A stretch of DNA of 64,000 bases from Bagarius yarrelli (taxonomy: Eukaryota; Chordata; Actinopteri; Siluriformes; Sisoridae), in the NCBI GenBank assembly GCA_005784505.1, contig VCAZ01000039.1, positions 665,501-729,500 of the forward strand. Direction: 5' to 3'. The notes beneath the pieces are model-generated. The model was not told the DNA's origin. It saw only the letters and a list, made by a program, of their open reading frames with translations, and searched no databases. Each line of letters begins with the position of its first letter. The first letter of the stretch is position 1. The position numbers were made by a program, and so were the translations under genes. Below, piece by piece: positions 21,401 to 32,775 of the stretch.

Positions 21401-24400
21401 TGAAGAAATAACCCCTGTCTCATTTAGTCATCTATGTTGACTTTGATCACTTTTAACTGCTGTTGTGTCAGATTGCAAACTAATTTAAGACTTATTTTTC
21501 AGGCAGACTGACCAACCTGCATTTACCAATGTGTTTAATAATACTGGATCTGGCAGAAAACAGAGGCAAGGTAACTTAATTGAAAACTTAGGACTTGATC
21601 CACTTTTCTGTCATGAACGTGATTTAGAGCTATTTCAAAGGAATGGAACTAATTATACGCTGTGCCGTTCTGATAGTTTCCAGACATAATATGTTAACAA
21701 ATGATGTCTGCAATCAAGGCCAGACATTTAGGTGAACATTCCCCAGGAGAAATCTGCTTTACTATTCTGCTAAACTCTCTTGTTTTTTTTAAGGAAAAAA
21801 AGTGCTGCTGTAATGGTTCGATAAGCAAGACTGTGTTTAGGATTAGTGATAAACATACATCTTTATTTACTCAATGTCATATCAAATGTGCAAAGATGAC
21901 GGATCGACTGTTGGATTTCCATTGGGTCAGTCAGTTTCTCCGGGATATCAGGGTTTTGCCATCGCAAAAATGAAAGCAAACTTCATGTACTTGTAAATGT
22001 TCATGACTCTATGGAACAGTGAAATTTGTTTCTTCGCATATCCCAGTTGGGGTCAAAGCGCAGGGTCAGCTATGATACAGCGCCTCTGGAGCAGACAGAG
22101 TTTAGGGTCTTGCTCAAGGACCCAACAGTGGCAGACTGGCGGCAGTAGGGCTTTAACCCAGGTCTTCCTGGTCTTCCAAACAACAACTTAGTGCCTTAAC
22201 CATTTGAGCCACCACTACCCCTTACATTGAAAAGAAAAATTACAACAGATGTATGGGCGAAAAAAAAAAAAAAAGACGCGTCTCGTGACAAGCATTCTGT
22301 CAAAGTCCTTTTTTAAATTCATGTGACTTAAGCATGAGAGTAATTGGGTTATCATGGAAGATTTTATCACAAACATCTATTAATTGCACTGCAAATTATA
22401 ACAAATTTAAGCATTTTTTGCCACATAAACCACAAGAAAATTCATATAGTCCTGTGTTGGAATAATAGAAAATAAATTAAATTGATTAAAGAATAAAATT
22501 TAGAAATGTTATTTGTTTAAATGTTATTCAATGATCCTTTTGACGCCTCACAAGATTATGAAGTTATAAAGAATATTTCTATTTTTTTTTTTCGTTCTTT
22601 TAAGCAAATTGGGACAAACGTTTTACAGAATGAGAAAAGTTGTATTTCATAATTCATATAATTATAATGCTGTTATTTTTGTCACATATACTTGTTTACA
22701 GCACAGTGAAATGCATTTTTCGCAATATCCCATCTTAGTAAGTTGGGGGTCAGAGTGCAGGGTCAGCTATGATACAGCGCCCCTGGAGCAGGAAGGGTTA
22801 AGGGTCTTGCTCAAGGACCCAATAGTGGTTGGCTTGCTGGTGGTGAGGCTTGAACCCAGGTGTTTCTGGTCGCCAGATCAGCAACATAGCGCCTTAACCA
22901 TTTGAGCCACCACTGTTTTTGTTAGTTTTTTGCTTAATAGCTGTCTTAACATGACAAATGTCTTAAGTTTTCATTTGTAACGATTTTATATGAACGGCAT
23001 TGTGTAAATGAAGGTCTTACCGATTTTAATGTCCGCCTCCTCGTTATCAGGCACTTCTCTAAAGCTGAAAGGGGAAACGTCGCTCCACATAGCAAAGGCT
23101 TTGGCGATGCCCCGGCGTGTGTCGCTGGCGTTCATCAGGTTTCTTGGGAATGACAGCAGTCTGCAGCAGACATCGTAAGTATGAACAGTATGTTTTCAGG
23201 AAATCTGACACATTAACAAAACATTTACTTATTCATCAATTCTTAAAATGCCCTGCACTAAATTTAATTTAATGCTACAAAAAAAAAAAAAAAAAGATCA
23301 TGCCTACTTGTAGGTTAGCTTGAATTTGTCCCATTTTAGTTTCTCGGGGGTCAGAGTGTACCGCTTGTTCCTGGAAAGGTGAAGCACATGGGACCGGGCG
23401 TCTTTGCGGATTCCAATGATCAAAACGCCAGACATGTCAGCTTCTTCCTTGGACAAAAGGAACCTCAGATTAGCCAAATGGCAAAGCCTGTGATGCGTTT
23501 GCTCAGACATGCGTGACTCGTCTCCTGATACAGTTTCAATAGTAGGACTCCTCAAATAGCTTGAACCGCTTGTTAACCAGAAGCACATCTTGAAGAAATT
23601 AGTCGAATAGATTTGGATTAGTAACGTGCAGACAGACAGACAGACGTGTTGTTTAAAAAGGTTACGTCACCCTTGCGAGTGGTTGACTTGTCTTTTTGTG
23701 CAGAGATACTTGCAGTGTTGCTTTATTTCAAATCTGTGGGGACGATAAGGGGGTTGATGTAAAACAAAAACATTCCATGGGGTATTTAAGCGAAGCATTG
23801 AGTAACTAAAGTGAAGACTAATTGTTTTAAACAAAGTATTAATGCCTATTATGATTTATTATAAACTTCGCAAGCGCCTCATTAAAAGTAGATCAGCGTC
23901 AAAAAACTTGCAATATTTTAGTGAACACATGAGGTTTAAATTGTTATTCGATATCTTCATCACAGGTATTACATCATCACACCATTAATTACTGATCGTA
24001 TAGTAATTAGAGATGATATGTCTGGATTTAAGCACAGCATTGCAGGCTGCTGTAAGAAAATAGTCAGTGAAAACAGGCAGTCTGGTGTTGCACTTCAATT
24101 TTCAGACGAATGAGAGAAATTCTATGCTCCGTTGCAGGTTCTATTGGCCGGGAGGCTGTCTGACTGACAGGTAAATCAACCATTCGCAGTTACTTTTGTT
24201 CTACTTTCACGGACGGCTAGCTGAATGTCTGATACACTTAGCTATGACACATTTTTAAATTCGTGCTCTGATTGGTTGAACTGTACATGATACAGGTTGT
24301 TGATTGATTCAAGAACGACATGCAAACGGATGCTGTAAGTCTATAAACATTTAACTTCACATTATATGGAAAACCCAGCATTTAGCTTATCCTGATAAAC

Positions 24401-27400
24401 AGTATTAAACCGTGATACACACATCCCTAAATTGTAAACACCTCGAGGCTTTCCAGTTTTGTGTGCCAAGTGCATCAAACACTGAGCCAACAGTTTGTGG
24501 CGGTGACGTCTGAGACTAAGACTATCACAATCTTTACCCTGGCAGGTGACCTAATGATGCACATTTGTGTGTATATAGTGGAAAAACCTCCTACTAGCAC
24601 AACCTGTGAGATCTTAATCTGATTGTACACTTTTTTGCTTCGTGTGGAACCGTAGAACAATAAAATAAAATACTGTGGTCTGTTGTTGTATCTGTTATTT
24701 ACACAATATGGGTTTATAGTAAGTTACAGCAAATGTATGCAACATGAATAAATGACTAATTTCTTAATTAATACAAAACGTTAAAACTGTCCATCCCAAA
24801 AGCTGTTTATTAAGCCGCTCATGCACAGATTTAGCATTGTATAAAGCAGGATATTCCTCGACTCTACATGGCGTCCCATGATGGAGTTAGCGTGCATGTT
24901 TAAAGCGATGCTCTACACGTGGGTCCTATGTAACTATCCAACGATGACAGTAAAAACATGTGGGTGGCTTTGGCTTAATTTATGAACTGGCAAGCTTAAC
25001 TTAGAAACAGGCAGGAGAAATAAAAAAAAATCATGTTTTTTGATGCTCCGCTGGAAAACGGCCTCTCACACATAAGCTAGACATTCCATAAAAGATTGTT
25101 TAAACTTCTACTGAATAGGTATAAAGAATAGCAAAGAACCTTTTACTGGTGTTCTTCAGGAAACCATATTTCTTATTTATTAGTGGTTAAATAAAGGAAG
25201 TGACCAAAATCTCTTTCATGTATAATTGTATCTGTGGATGCTTTAAACTGCTCCAACAGAAACTAAAAGTCCTTAACAATGGAACACACCAAGACGCATC
25301 ACAGCTAGCCAAAGAGTCTGGGTTGAAAGTTTACAGACTTGGATCGAAAAGTCCGCTTTTTCTACGATTTGAAAATAGCATCCAGCTTAATGTGTAGATA
25401 CACAGTAACACAGAAACAAATGTCTATACGTGTTGCAAAGTGTAGTAATGAACTTTCCATTATGCTAATCCCCTGGTCAATCTGACCCATCTGGATTTCT
25501 TGTAGACACTGATAACAGCCGTTTATACAGAAAGAGAGAAGACAGACGCCTTTTTTGGGCCAGTGTGGGAGACGAGACATTCCTGAGTGGAAACAGTCCC
25601 AAAACAGGCCATGTAGCCTGGCTTTATATCACATGCTTTTTTCAGGCTTGTTGTTCTAAGCTGCACTCTTGGCAGACGTCGTCTCCTTTTTTCCTAAAGA
25701 AAGTCAATGGAAAATGACATTCCAAGTCCTATGTAAGCGTGGCAGTGTCGGACCCTCAAACGACGGCGGCTTTGCTTTAGAGGATTGGCTTGGATTGCAG
25801 CTTAAGCACACAAAAAATGTCAGATGCTGTAAGGTTTTTTAGTAGTATTTATTTAATGGAATGTACAATGGAACAATTCACCAAACCTTGAACGTCAAAC
25901 TAATAAGACCAGGTATCGCTTTTTCCAGTCTCCTCCTATCTTCAGAAATTAGTCCAGTACAGCCTGTGATATCTGCAATGTTTTCTGCTGTTGTAGGCAT
26001 TCTAAGATGCATTTTCCGGGCCTTAAACCAAGTCTCAAGTATTTGGACCATCAGACTATCGGCAACTGTACAAAATAGCTTTAATTGGCTATCGACAGTT
26101 CATCTTTTCCAGCAACATATAACATCAAATTAATGTGATTTTTAAAATCCTTAAATTTTTTTTTTTTTGGTTTTGTGGATGAAAGGTGGTGGTTCTATTC
26201 CCAGCACCACCACGTTGCCACAGTTAGGACTCGGAACAAGGCCTTTAACCGCTAATTGCTCAGTTGTATAAAGAGATAAATGTAAGTTGCTCTGAATAAG
26301 GGCTTCTACCGAAATGCCGTAAATGTAAAGACAAAGTTAATCAAATATGTCCTAAGACAAGGAACAGGTATTATTTTGGTTTTAGAACAACATTGATGAA
26401 AGGTTTTTGATCTAAATGTTGACTGGTATATTTGCATCAGACGTTGAGGCAGTGACACATGGCTATGACTTAAACCAGCCTGTTTGTTCTCCTTTGACAT
26501 CTTATAGTAATTTTTTTTACCAATAAGCTTACCAGATAACTTTCTGCACAATTTTCGTGGCAGAAAATTGTATTACTTGCTATTAGTAAAAAAACAAAAA
26601 GGACAAAAAAGAGTACAGGATATTGGTTTGTATCTGCATGATAACAATGCACTGTGCTGCTGCCACACTATTGGCTGATTGTATGAATGAGCCTGGGTTC
26701 AGTTGTTGCACCTGAAAGTAGTCAGGATCTTTGGCTCAATAAGGTGGTATATGTGGCCATGAATCATCCATCAACTTTTAAAAGTTACAAGATGCCTGTC
26801 TTTTGTCTGATTGGTGTAAATTAAATGATTTATTAAAAATCTCAACCATGATGTACTAGATTTTAGAACCCTGTTTGTTACTGATGCAGGTTTCTCCTTT
26901 GGAAACCATCCATCAAACCAATCACACCATATTTTGTTCTGGAACACTACCTGAAACACAGTTAATTACTGTTTATTCAAGTCAAAACCTAAAAATTAAA
27001 GACTAAGTAGATAGAAGCAAGGTGAAATAAAGCATGGTCAGGAAGTACTATAGTCTTGACATTTGGTGCTCAAACGAAGCCATGAGTAGTGCGGATACTT
27101 GTTATAAACCCTACCAGAAACCACTAAACCTGAATCGGACATTACAACGTTTACAATTCTACAGTTCTTAAACAAAGTAGTGCAGCGTCAGCATCTTCAG
27201 AAGTCATGGACCTAACGGACTTGATTTTCTCTCAGAATTTGTCTGGTTCATGCTAGTCATAATCTAATTTCTCACTGTGTCCTGCTGGACTTACCGAAGG
27301 TAAAAGCGATTTATGAAGCATTTTAATTACATGAATGTACTGTACATCGAGGGGTTAGGGGCTTACTCAGGGGCCCAGCTTGGTGGTACTGGGAATCAAA

Positions 27401-29013
27401 CCCGGATCTTCCAATTAGCGGTCCAACACCTTAACCACTACGCTACCACTTCTCACCATAGATTATAGATACGTTTAACAATATGGACTTGTACTTTTAG
27501 TAAATTAAAAAGGGTCTACTTAGGAAAATAAATATAATAGCATAATTAATGTCTTCCCTTATCACCCAGCAGAGATATTGTCACAGTAAAAGATATGTGC
27601 TTAACCAATCAAATCAATCATAGATTTCACCGATTCCACTGGGACTTGGAGTCGTATTTTTCGATTGTCATCTATACTTTAGTCACTTTGAATAAAAATT
27701 GTTACTCAGATGTGTAAGGTGAACTTTTATGCCACTGTTTAGGTTCCTGTTACATCATCTACAAAAACAAGGAGGAAAATTGTATGTAACAATGCTATAA
27801 TGTGCATTTATTTTGCACATTCATTTACAGAATTGACTGTAAATAACACCTCAGCAGGATGGTTTAAACTTCTGGGACCCCTTAACTGGCTTGCATCCGA
27901 CATTCTGCTAAATTCACACCTATCCTGTTTCACTGTGGCTGCTGAATGTGGTTTAGAATAAATAGCTGAATAATAACCTGGGTTCTGGTGGCACTTTGGA
28001 ATCTAATAAAAACTGCCCATAAACAATCAGTGTTAAGTGAATGCAGCATTTATATGAGCCGAAGTTAATGTGTAAGTCATAAGCACGCATGTCATTTTTT
28101 AAACTACAGCAATGATCGTAAATAATGCAAAAAAAAAAGAAACAGACAGAGCCGTTGAAATAAAAAAAAACCTTTTCTGATTAAAACTCCGGCGCTACTC
28201 AACTTACGGGTTACACAGTGCTTTTACCACCAAATTCGGGTTATACCTTCAGAAGGAATAGAGTTTTTTCTTCTATAAAGACTTGTACATGTTACACTGA
28301 GGCTGATCTGGTGGTGTGGAGAAACCCAGAAATTTTTGATTTATTGCTGTTTCAATTGCAGTGAGTTACAGGACGTAGTGTGGAGTACATTATTTAAAGA
28401 AAAAAGCTTGACATTATATTCAACATTGCCTTTTTACATAACTATTGTTACTCTATAAACATCTCGGATTTTTTAAACTTCAGCTCAAGAAGCAACCTTT
28501 AGCATCTCATGCTAACATGTATCAGTCTCTCTTATTATATATATTTTTTGTCATTTTTTGTATCGATTTACCAGAGAATATCAAAAACTTTCAAGATACG
28601 CCAACAGATGGCAGCACAAGGATGCAGTATGCACTTACAGTCACAGGGAGCACAGGCTTGCCCTGCCATCTGTTGGCATCTCTCAAAACTTTTTGGTACC
28701 CAGTCATATTCTGGTTTATGTATGTGTATTTTCACATTTTTTTCATTTCATTTAACATATTTTCACTTCCTGTTTTGGATTTGTGCCAGTAATTTGACCT
28801 TGAGATTGAGAAGTGAACTACTGTATACCTTTCAACATTTCTTCTTCTTATTGTTACTAATAGTACTTGTATTATTATTAGTAGTAGTATTTTTTTTTTC
28901 TCCACATTTTTTACATTCCACTCCACATACTTCACACATTAGTGTATTTCTCCTGGTGCTGAACTTCATACACTGGTATTGTTCACACAGCACTCGCTGA
29001 ATCTAACCACCAG

Positions 29014-29074
<61 letters not shown>

Positions 29075-29111
29075 GTCTGTCTATCTATCTATCTGTCTGT
29101 CTGTCTGTCTA

Positions 29112-29150
<39 letters not shown>

Positions 29151-29645
29151 GGGCTTCAATGTGCAATTGCAAAGTTCCATCTGCTATAGTCACTTTACAG
29201 GATGTGTAATGTCATGTGGGGATTATATCTGACTGCACCACAGTTCGGATTACATGTGATTTGTGGATTGTAAATTACAAAGTTTAATAATAGAGTAAAA
29301 CTTTAAAATTTGCACAGTGTTTTATGGTCTGTTTCTGTGTAAACAATTCAAGCAAGTCTAAATGATTTGGGTACAGGAAACACAGATTTTTGTAGCTTTA
29401 ACCAAGATTAATTGTAGTTCCTTTATACTGTGACGTCTATACAGTTTGATTTTACATTGAATGTCTGTATCTGAATCTCTTAAAAATCATAACACTATTT
29501 TATTTATATCTTCGGTCTGTTGTATTTATGTATAATTATAATTTGTGTATTAATATTTTACGTAGATGCACTCTCTTACAAAATCACCTCAATCGTTTAA
29601 AAATAATACATTTCTTCCAAATGGAGCTATTCAAGTCATGTAATG

Positions 29646-29704
<59 letters not shown>

Positions 29705-29769
29705 GATATTTATCGTAGAAAATCAAATATCACAATGTCGATATTTTTTTTCCAATATCATGCAGTCCT

Positions 29770-29802
<33 letters not shown>

Positions 29803-30452
29803 TTAGACATATTTTCAATTTCACACTAAAAAATAGACATTTTCAGATTTAAGACACAATACGCACCTTTATTTCAATAATAATTAATGTTATTGCTTAA
29901 CCATACGTTTATTTCAACAAGTTTACCCAATTAAATTATATAAAATAAGCGAGAGGGTGAATAAATTAGGAATCTAATCTTAATCTCTCAGGGATTAAAG
30001 AACATCCTTATGATATGATGTGATGGATGCGGCAGCAGTAACGTGGCCGCTGCTTTAATTGGTCGGGGTTTTAGCTCAGGTGTAAGAGGGTGTTTGTAAA
30101 TCAGGGTTTTAATAATACAAAATAAAATAAAATGTGTTTATCTAACTCAAATTAATCACCTAGAAAATACATTATTATAAAAAAGTGAATTTCTCATTAC
30201 GCGTACTCGTTTTTGCGCACAGCAGCTTCTTGTCTCATTGAGCGTCTAAATAAAATCCTATAGGACTGAATGTTATTTACAACCTTTAAAGAAAAGTTTT
30301 TAAAGTAAAGTTGTGCATTAAAGCAAACTGCCGGCTTAACTTACCTCAAAAGTCCAGACAGGAAAAGCTGCGGCTTGCTGCATGGCCGCTAAAAAGCCAC
30401 CGAGCAGCCCGACAGCCACAGCCAGAGCCAACTGCCGCTTTCCCCGCACCAT
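15296..30452 (-). CDS. mmp23b: mmp23b-type matrix metalloproteinase 23, complete, 8 exons
   Basis: Zinc endopeptidase anchored in the membrane by an N-terminal signal anchor and released by furin-type cleavage. Exons in transcript order: 30452-30345, 23447-23308, 23160-23021, 20333-20166, 17592-17428, 17201-17091, 15701-15575, 15470-15296. Phases match at all seven junctions, giving 377 codons plus TAA (human MMP23B 390). Domains: hydrophobic anchor (about residues 8-26), RNKR furin-type site (62-65), catalytic domain from Y66, HEIGHALGLMH zinc motif (198-208), Met-turn M216, ShK-like array with six cysteines (242, 249, 258, 269, 273, 276), Pro-rich linker, Ig-like domain ending YTC...RVRF. 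There is no hemopexin domain and no PRCGVPD switch, as is normal for this family. The intron after exon 4 has a GC donor. The exon 2 start (acceptor CCAAG) is the least certain border. The b paralogue label is inferred from position. Confidence 0.96.
15575..15701 (-). CDS. mmp23b: mmp23b exon 7 (linker and start of Ig-like domain)
   Basis: Encodes FPFPTVAPTPKPPRTKHKLV and AEGRKLTFRCGKKIAAKQ, including the first Ig cysteine. Donor GTAAGT at 15,574. Confidence 0.93.
17091..17201 (-). CDS. mmp23b: mmp23b exon 6 (ShK-like cysteine array)
   Basis: Encodes CLDRLFICPAWARKGYCESK and RKLMQKHCPHSCDFCY, six cysteines in the ShKT spacing. In mammalian MMP23 this domain interacts with potassium channels; that role here is assumed from the family only. 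Confidence 0.95.
17428..17592 (-). CDS. mmp23b: mmp23b exon 5 (zinc-binding active site)
   Basis: Encodes VWLTDLVHVAAHEIGHALGL and MHSQNPTAIMHLNATL: HExxHxxGxxH zinc ligands and catalytic Glu, followed by the Met-turn. Acceptor GAACAG. Confidence 0.97.
17672..18165. mobile_element. internally deleted Tc1/mariner-type remnant in mmp23b intron
   Basis: The left end has AGCCAATCATGTGGCAG and the right end has the inverted partner (CTGCCACCTGATTGGCT), about 440 bases apart. These resemble the ends of a widespread fish Tc1-type element. No transposase frame remains between them. A single end of the same kind is at about 26,635-26,720. Confidence 0.6.
19345..19487 (-). repeat. tRNA-derived SINE, family B
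   Basis: Second copy of the family at 13,715: on the minus strand it shows GTGTAGTGGGTTATGGCACT, a B-box-like stretch and a tail with AATAAAGGCTACAG. Confidence 0.7.
19795..19905 (-). mobile_element. LINE 3' UTR fragment
   Basis: Contains AATGAGCAAGCC, GGAAGAAACC and AACCAGACTCAGGAGGGAGC, matching the 3' UTR part of the LINE remnant at 33,363-34,300. Confidence 0.65.
19973..20113 (-). repeat. SINE family A
   Basis: Reversed SINE with AGTGACTTACGTTTATCTC, GAGCAATTGGGGGTTAAGAG and a decayed tRNA-like head. It ends 50 bases from mmp23b exon 4. Confidence 0.8.
20160..20166 (-). promoter_or_regulatory. non-canonical GC splice donor
   Basis: The minus strand reads AAG|GCAAGT. No GT in phase lies nearby; the match to the U1 consensus is otherwise good, as in known GC-AG introns. 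Reading through gives only three codons before a stop. Confidence 0.85.
20166..20333 (-). CDS. mmp23b: mmp23b exon 4 with GC splice donor
   Basis: Encodes FYPVNHTDCLQSYLHHCFDG, then GELAHAFFP, IHFDDDEYWILG and FSWKK, containing structural-metal-binding residues of the fold. The exon ends AAG followed by GCAAGT, a GC-type donor. Confidence 0.95.
21050..21255 (+). mobile_element. LINE 3' end fragment, plus orientation
   Basis: TGGTTCCTCCCAAGGTTTTT through CTGTAAAGCTGCTTTGGCAC matches, in opposite orientation, the 3' end of the LINE remnant at 33.4 kb and the fragment at 45.5 kb. Confidence 0.65.
22012..22219 (-). repeat. SINE family C (tRNA-derived)
   Basis: Contains GGTCAGCTATGATACAGCGC, GGTCTTGCTCAAGGACCCAA and the head TTAACCATTTGAGCCACCAC (tRNA-like on the minus strand). 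It closely matches the copy at 22,680-22,912 in the same intron and the plus-strand copy at 60,628-60,824. Confidence 0.8.
22680..22912 (-). repeat. SINE family C (tRNA-derived)
   Basis: The most complete copy: tail-side AGCACAGTGAAATGCATTTT, core GGTCAGCTATGATACAGCGC, and the tRNA-like head ending GAGCCACCAC. Confidence 0.85.
23021..23160 (-). CDS. mmp23b: mmp23b exon 3
   Basis: Encodes LLSFPRNLMNASDTRRGIAK and AFAMWSDVSPFSFREV, the first half of the metalloproteinase fold. Acceptor CTGCAG, donor GTAAGA. Confidence 0.95.
23308..23447 (-). CDS. mmp23b: mmp23b exon 2 (propeptide, furin site)
   Basis: Encodes a short propeptide ending SRNKR and the start of the catalytic domain YTLTPEKLKWDKFKLTYK. 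The start is placed at the AAG acceptor (23,450-23,448) because it is phase 0, follows a pyrimidine-rich tract and gives a propeptide of normal length. The open frame continues upstream, so the acceptor is an inference. Confidence 0.85.
26172..26329 (+). repeat. SINE family A
   Basis: Plus-strand copy: CCCAGCACCACCACGTTGCC, GCTCAGTTGTATAAAGAGAT and tail GAAATGCCGTAAATGTAAAG. Confidence 0.8.
26635..26720. mobile_element. solo Tc1-type terminal fragment
   Basis: AATGCACTGTGCTGCTGCCA and ATTGGCTGATTG resemble the right end of the deleted element at 17.67-18.17 kb. Only one end is visible. Confidence 0.45.
27349..27452 (-). repeat. SINE family A, head half
   Basis: Reversed copy from GGGGTTAGGGGCTTACTCAG to the tRNA-like head TTAACCACTACGCTACCAC. 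The 3' tail is missing. Confidence 0.75.
28579..28702. mobile_element. palindromic MITE
   Basis: The arms TATCAAAAACTTTCAAGATA...CCAACAGATGGCAG and its inverted partner (CTGCCATCTGTTGG...CAAAACTTTTTGGTA) enclose about 50 bases. A related copy is at 32,776-32,884. No coding capacity. Confidence 0.75.
29014..29150. repeat. (TCTA)n(TCTG)n tetranucleotide array
   Basis: Pure TCTA repeats followed by mixed and then pure TCTG repeats, 137 bases. On the other strand this is a GATA/GACA array. Confidence 0.97.
29652..29702. repeat. (TA)n microsatellite
   Basis: An uninterrupted TA run of about 50 bases. Confidence 0.95.
29771..29802. repeat. (CTAT)n microsatellite
   Basis: Eight CTAT units, the same motif as the array 600 bases upstream. 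Confidence 0.95.
30345..30452 (-). CDS. mmp23b: mmp23b exon 1 (start codon and signal anchor)
   Basis: ATG at 30,452-30,450 followed by MVRGKRQLALAVAVGLLGGF and LAAMQQAAAFPVWTFE: a basic start and a hydrophobic stretch typical of a type II signal anchor. Donor GTAAGT. Phase 0 end. Confidence 0.85.
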
Positions 30453-30720
30453 GTCTCCGTCCAAAAGTGTACCCGCAAACAGCACGTGCTCAATTTCTCC
30501 ACCATCTATTCCTCTTTCCTGCTTCTGCTTTCCATCTGGTGGTCCGGATTTGTCCTGCTGGAGTGCTTAAGTGTTCAACGCTTCTTTTTCCTCAGCCTGA
30601 TGCGACTGGCTGTGCTCCAATCTGTGGAGCTGCACTTTTCCTTTTTGTTCCCCCTCTTCGGACACTTCAGCACACCTCCGCCGTCTCACGTTACTCCAAC
30701 TGAGATCAAAAGTATTTGGA
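30453..30720 (-). promoter_or_regulatory. probable mmp23b 5' UTR and promoter region
   Basis: GC- and CpG-richer than the surrounding sequence and directly upstream of the start codon. No TATA box or transcription start could be fixed by eye. Confidence 0.4.
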
Positions 30721-31494
30721 AAGGAAAAAGCAGCTGCAGACTACTAATACTAAGATGGCAATTTGATCAGGACCTCAACCTGTGTAATTCTCTACTGATT
30801 ATTATGCTGGTTTTTATTACTACCAGACTTTTACACCTAAGAACAAAATAGTTTGAATCTGTATTGACTTTTTGTTTCTTATAGCACTTAATATCCTTTT
30901 GTACTATTAAAGGTGCAATAGGTATTTTTTTAAATCCTACAAATAACCTAAAAGGTGAATAATGCGTGATACAAATACAAAGGTTATAGTCCCATAGCCT
31001 CAGCTCAAGTGTATTAAGTTGCTTTAAAAAAAAAAAACATTTGGAAAATTAATTTCCGGTACAGAGTCATTAGCTGCATCCGGATATCCCTACGGTTCCA
31101 CTATACAACAGGCTAAAAGCAGAGCCCAAAGGAAAAAAAGTATGTCCAAATACTCAGTATTTGTAAAACGAGTTAGCGAGAAATACATGGATGACCCTTT
31201 GCTTGCTGTCAGATTGTGTGATAGTCCAGTGAAGCCTGTGCTATCCAATAAGGCAACGGAACTGGCGTAGAAAAGCTTCCAGAATTAAAATAAGTGGATG
31301 TGCTTTAGATATATTGACTATATGAACAAGTATTAGGGTAGCTAACCATCACATCCCTGTGTTTTTTTTTAAATATCCTATTCCAGATTTTCTCTTACTC
31401 TTATTTAATTCTATTATAACCTCAACACGTCTGATAATGCTATCCACTAGATTTAAGAGTGAGGATTTGTTTATTCCGCTACAATTAGTGAAAT
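30721..31494. other. intergenic, nothing recognised
   Basis: AT-rich sequence between mmp23b and ubiad1 with no coding feature that I recognise. Confidence 0.6.
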
Positions 31495-31672
31495 CAGACA
31501 TTAATGTCAGGTTTGGGATGCAGCCGATGTTACCGGTTATCCCAAAGGTAATTAGAGGTGTTAAAATCAGACCTCTGTGCAGGACCATAACACATCATGT
31601 ATTTATGGAGCTGAATAAGCTTTGTGCACAGGGACATTGTCATGCTGGAACAGTGTTTGGATTTCTAAGACA
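31495..31672. mobile_element. remnant of a fish DNA transposon
   Basis: TATCCCAAAGGTAATTAGAGG, CTCTGTGCAGGACCATAA and GGACATTGTCATGCTGGAAC look like decayed inner sequence of a widespread fish Tc1/mariner-type element, which I know from memory only. The frame at 31,359-31,679 is a by-product. Confidence 0.5.
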
Positions 31673-31846
31673 TTGTTAACATGTCATTGTGGTATAATGT
31701 ATTATTGTTTGTTGTGTTGAACCGGCATTTGTATACATGTAAAACCCTACTTATACAATGTAGGTCACATGCTAATGTCAGTGTCTTGGTTGATGTAGCA
31801 AATCCAGATTTGTATTCATTGTACACACATACTGTATAATGTTATT

Positions 31847-32029
31847 GCAGCTCAGTGGTTAAGATATTGGACTGTTAATTGAATGATCGAGGTTCGATTT
31901 CCAGCACCACCAGGTTACCACTGTTGGGCCCCTGAGCAAGGCCCTTAAGCCCCAATTGCTCAATCGTATAAAAGAGATAAATGTAAGTCTTTCTGGATAA
32001 GGGTGTCTGCCAAATGCTGTAAATGTAAT
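31847..32029 (+). repeat. SINE family A, near complete
   Basis: Head CAGCTCAGTGGTTAAGATAT, B-box-like GGTTCGATTTCC, middle GGGCCCCTGAGCAAGGCCCT and tail GTCTGCCAAATGCTGTAAAT. A good reference copy for the family. Confidence 0.88.
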
Positions 32030-32394
32030 GAACATAACATGCTGTGTGAAATGCCAAGCAGTGAATACTGATTCAGATGCATTAGAAATGGTCACAGTAT
32101 GTGGTTTGTGTATAGTCGAGCCTAAATGTAGTCAATTAATAGACTTCTACTTAACAGGCCACGTTAGATTTTGCATTTGAAGCTTCATGAACATAAGTAG
32201 GAGATTGTGTAGCTTGGGATCAAGGTATTAAATACAATTAATTCAATTCATTGTTAGCCTTAACTAACACACCTTACCTGAAACGTTTAATTTTCACTTG
32301 AAAATATACTGCGTATACACAATTCATATTATATAATATCAAAAGAAAAACAGGTCATTATCTGCAAATTTTTTCCTCTACCCACACATCACTT

Positions 32395-32690
32395 ATAATC
32401 TGGTCAGCACTATTTAATGTACTTAATGTAATGTAATCTATTTTATACTGTTTGTCTTGCACTGTTTGCACCAAGTTGCACACATGCACTTTATGTTGCT
32501 AAGACACTTATTCTCTAGTCCCCTTAGCTTTGTGTTGTACTCTGTAGCTTTTTGTTGTTTTGTGTTATTCTGTGTTGTTTAGTATAGCACCATAGGGTCC
32601 TGAAGAATCGTCGTTTCATTTCACTGTGCACTGTATCTGCTATATGTGGTTGAAATGACAATAAAACTTCTTAATACTTGATACTCATTA
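32395..32690 (+). repeat. dispersed retroelement 3' tail
   Basis: TAGCACCATAGGGTCCTGAA, TTTCATTTCACTGTGCACTG and GAAATGACAATAAAACTTCT look like the 3' end of a widespread fish retroelement. No reading frame remains. Confidence 0.55.
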
Positions 32691-32775
32691 TTGTAAATCA
32701 AGAAAGAAAAAGCTCAATAAAAACTAAAAAGCTCAACTAGATAATAAAATGCCTAATAAGTAACAAACAAATAAG

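Larger units (their letters stand above)
23448..30344. other. mmp23b intron 1, 6.9 kb
   Basis: The largest intron in the window. It holds SINE copies, a palindromic MITE, the TCTA/TCTG array and TA repeats listed separately. The rest is AT-rich with no exon that I can support; the open frames at 23.5, 25.2, 25.9, 26.4 and 28.5 kb show no recognisable protein features. Confidence 0.65.

Noticed and set aside
25861..26133. 90-codon plus-strand frame in mmp23b intron 1
   Set aside because: No recognisable motif; may be transposon-derived, but I could not assign it.
28509..29000. 163-codon plus-strand frame
   Set aside because: Runs through a palindromic MITE and T-rich low complexity; Leu/Phe/Ser-rich without motif.
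28979..29209. Frame with Ile-Tyr-Leu-Ser repeats
   Set aside because: Translation of the TCTA/TCTG array.
31850..31925. tRNA-like A and B box sequence
   Set aside because: It is the head of a SINE with a long non-tRNA tail; it does not fold as a tRNA by eye, and the same head recurs many times.
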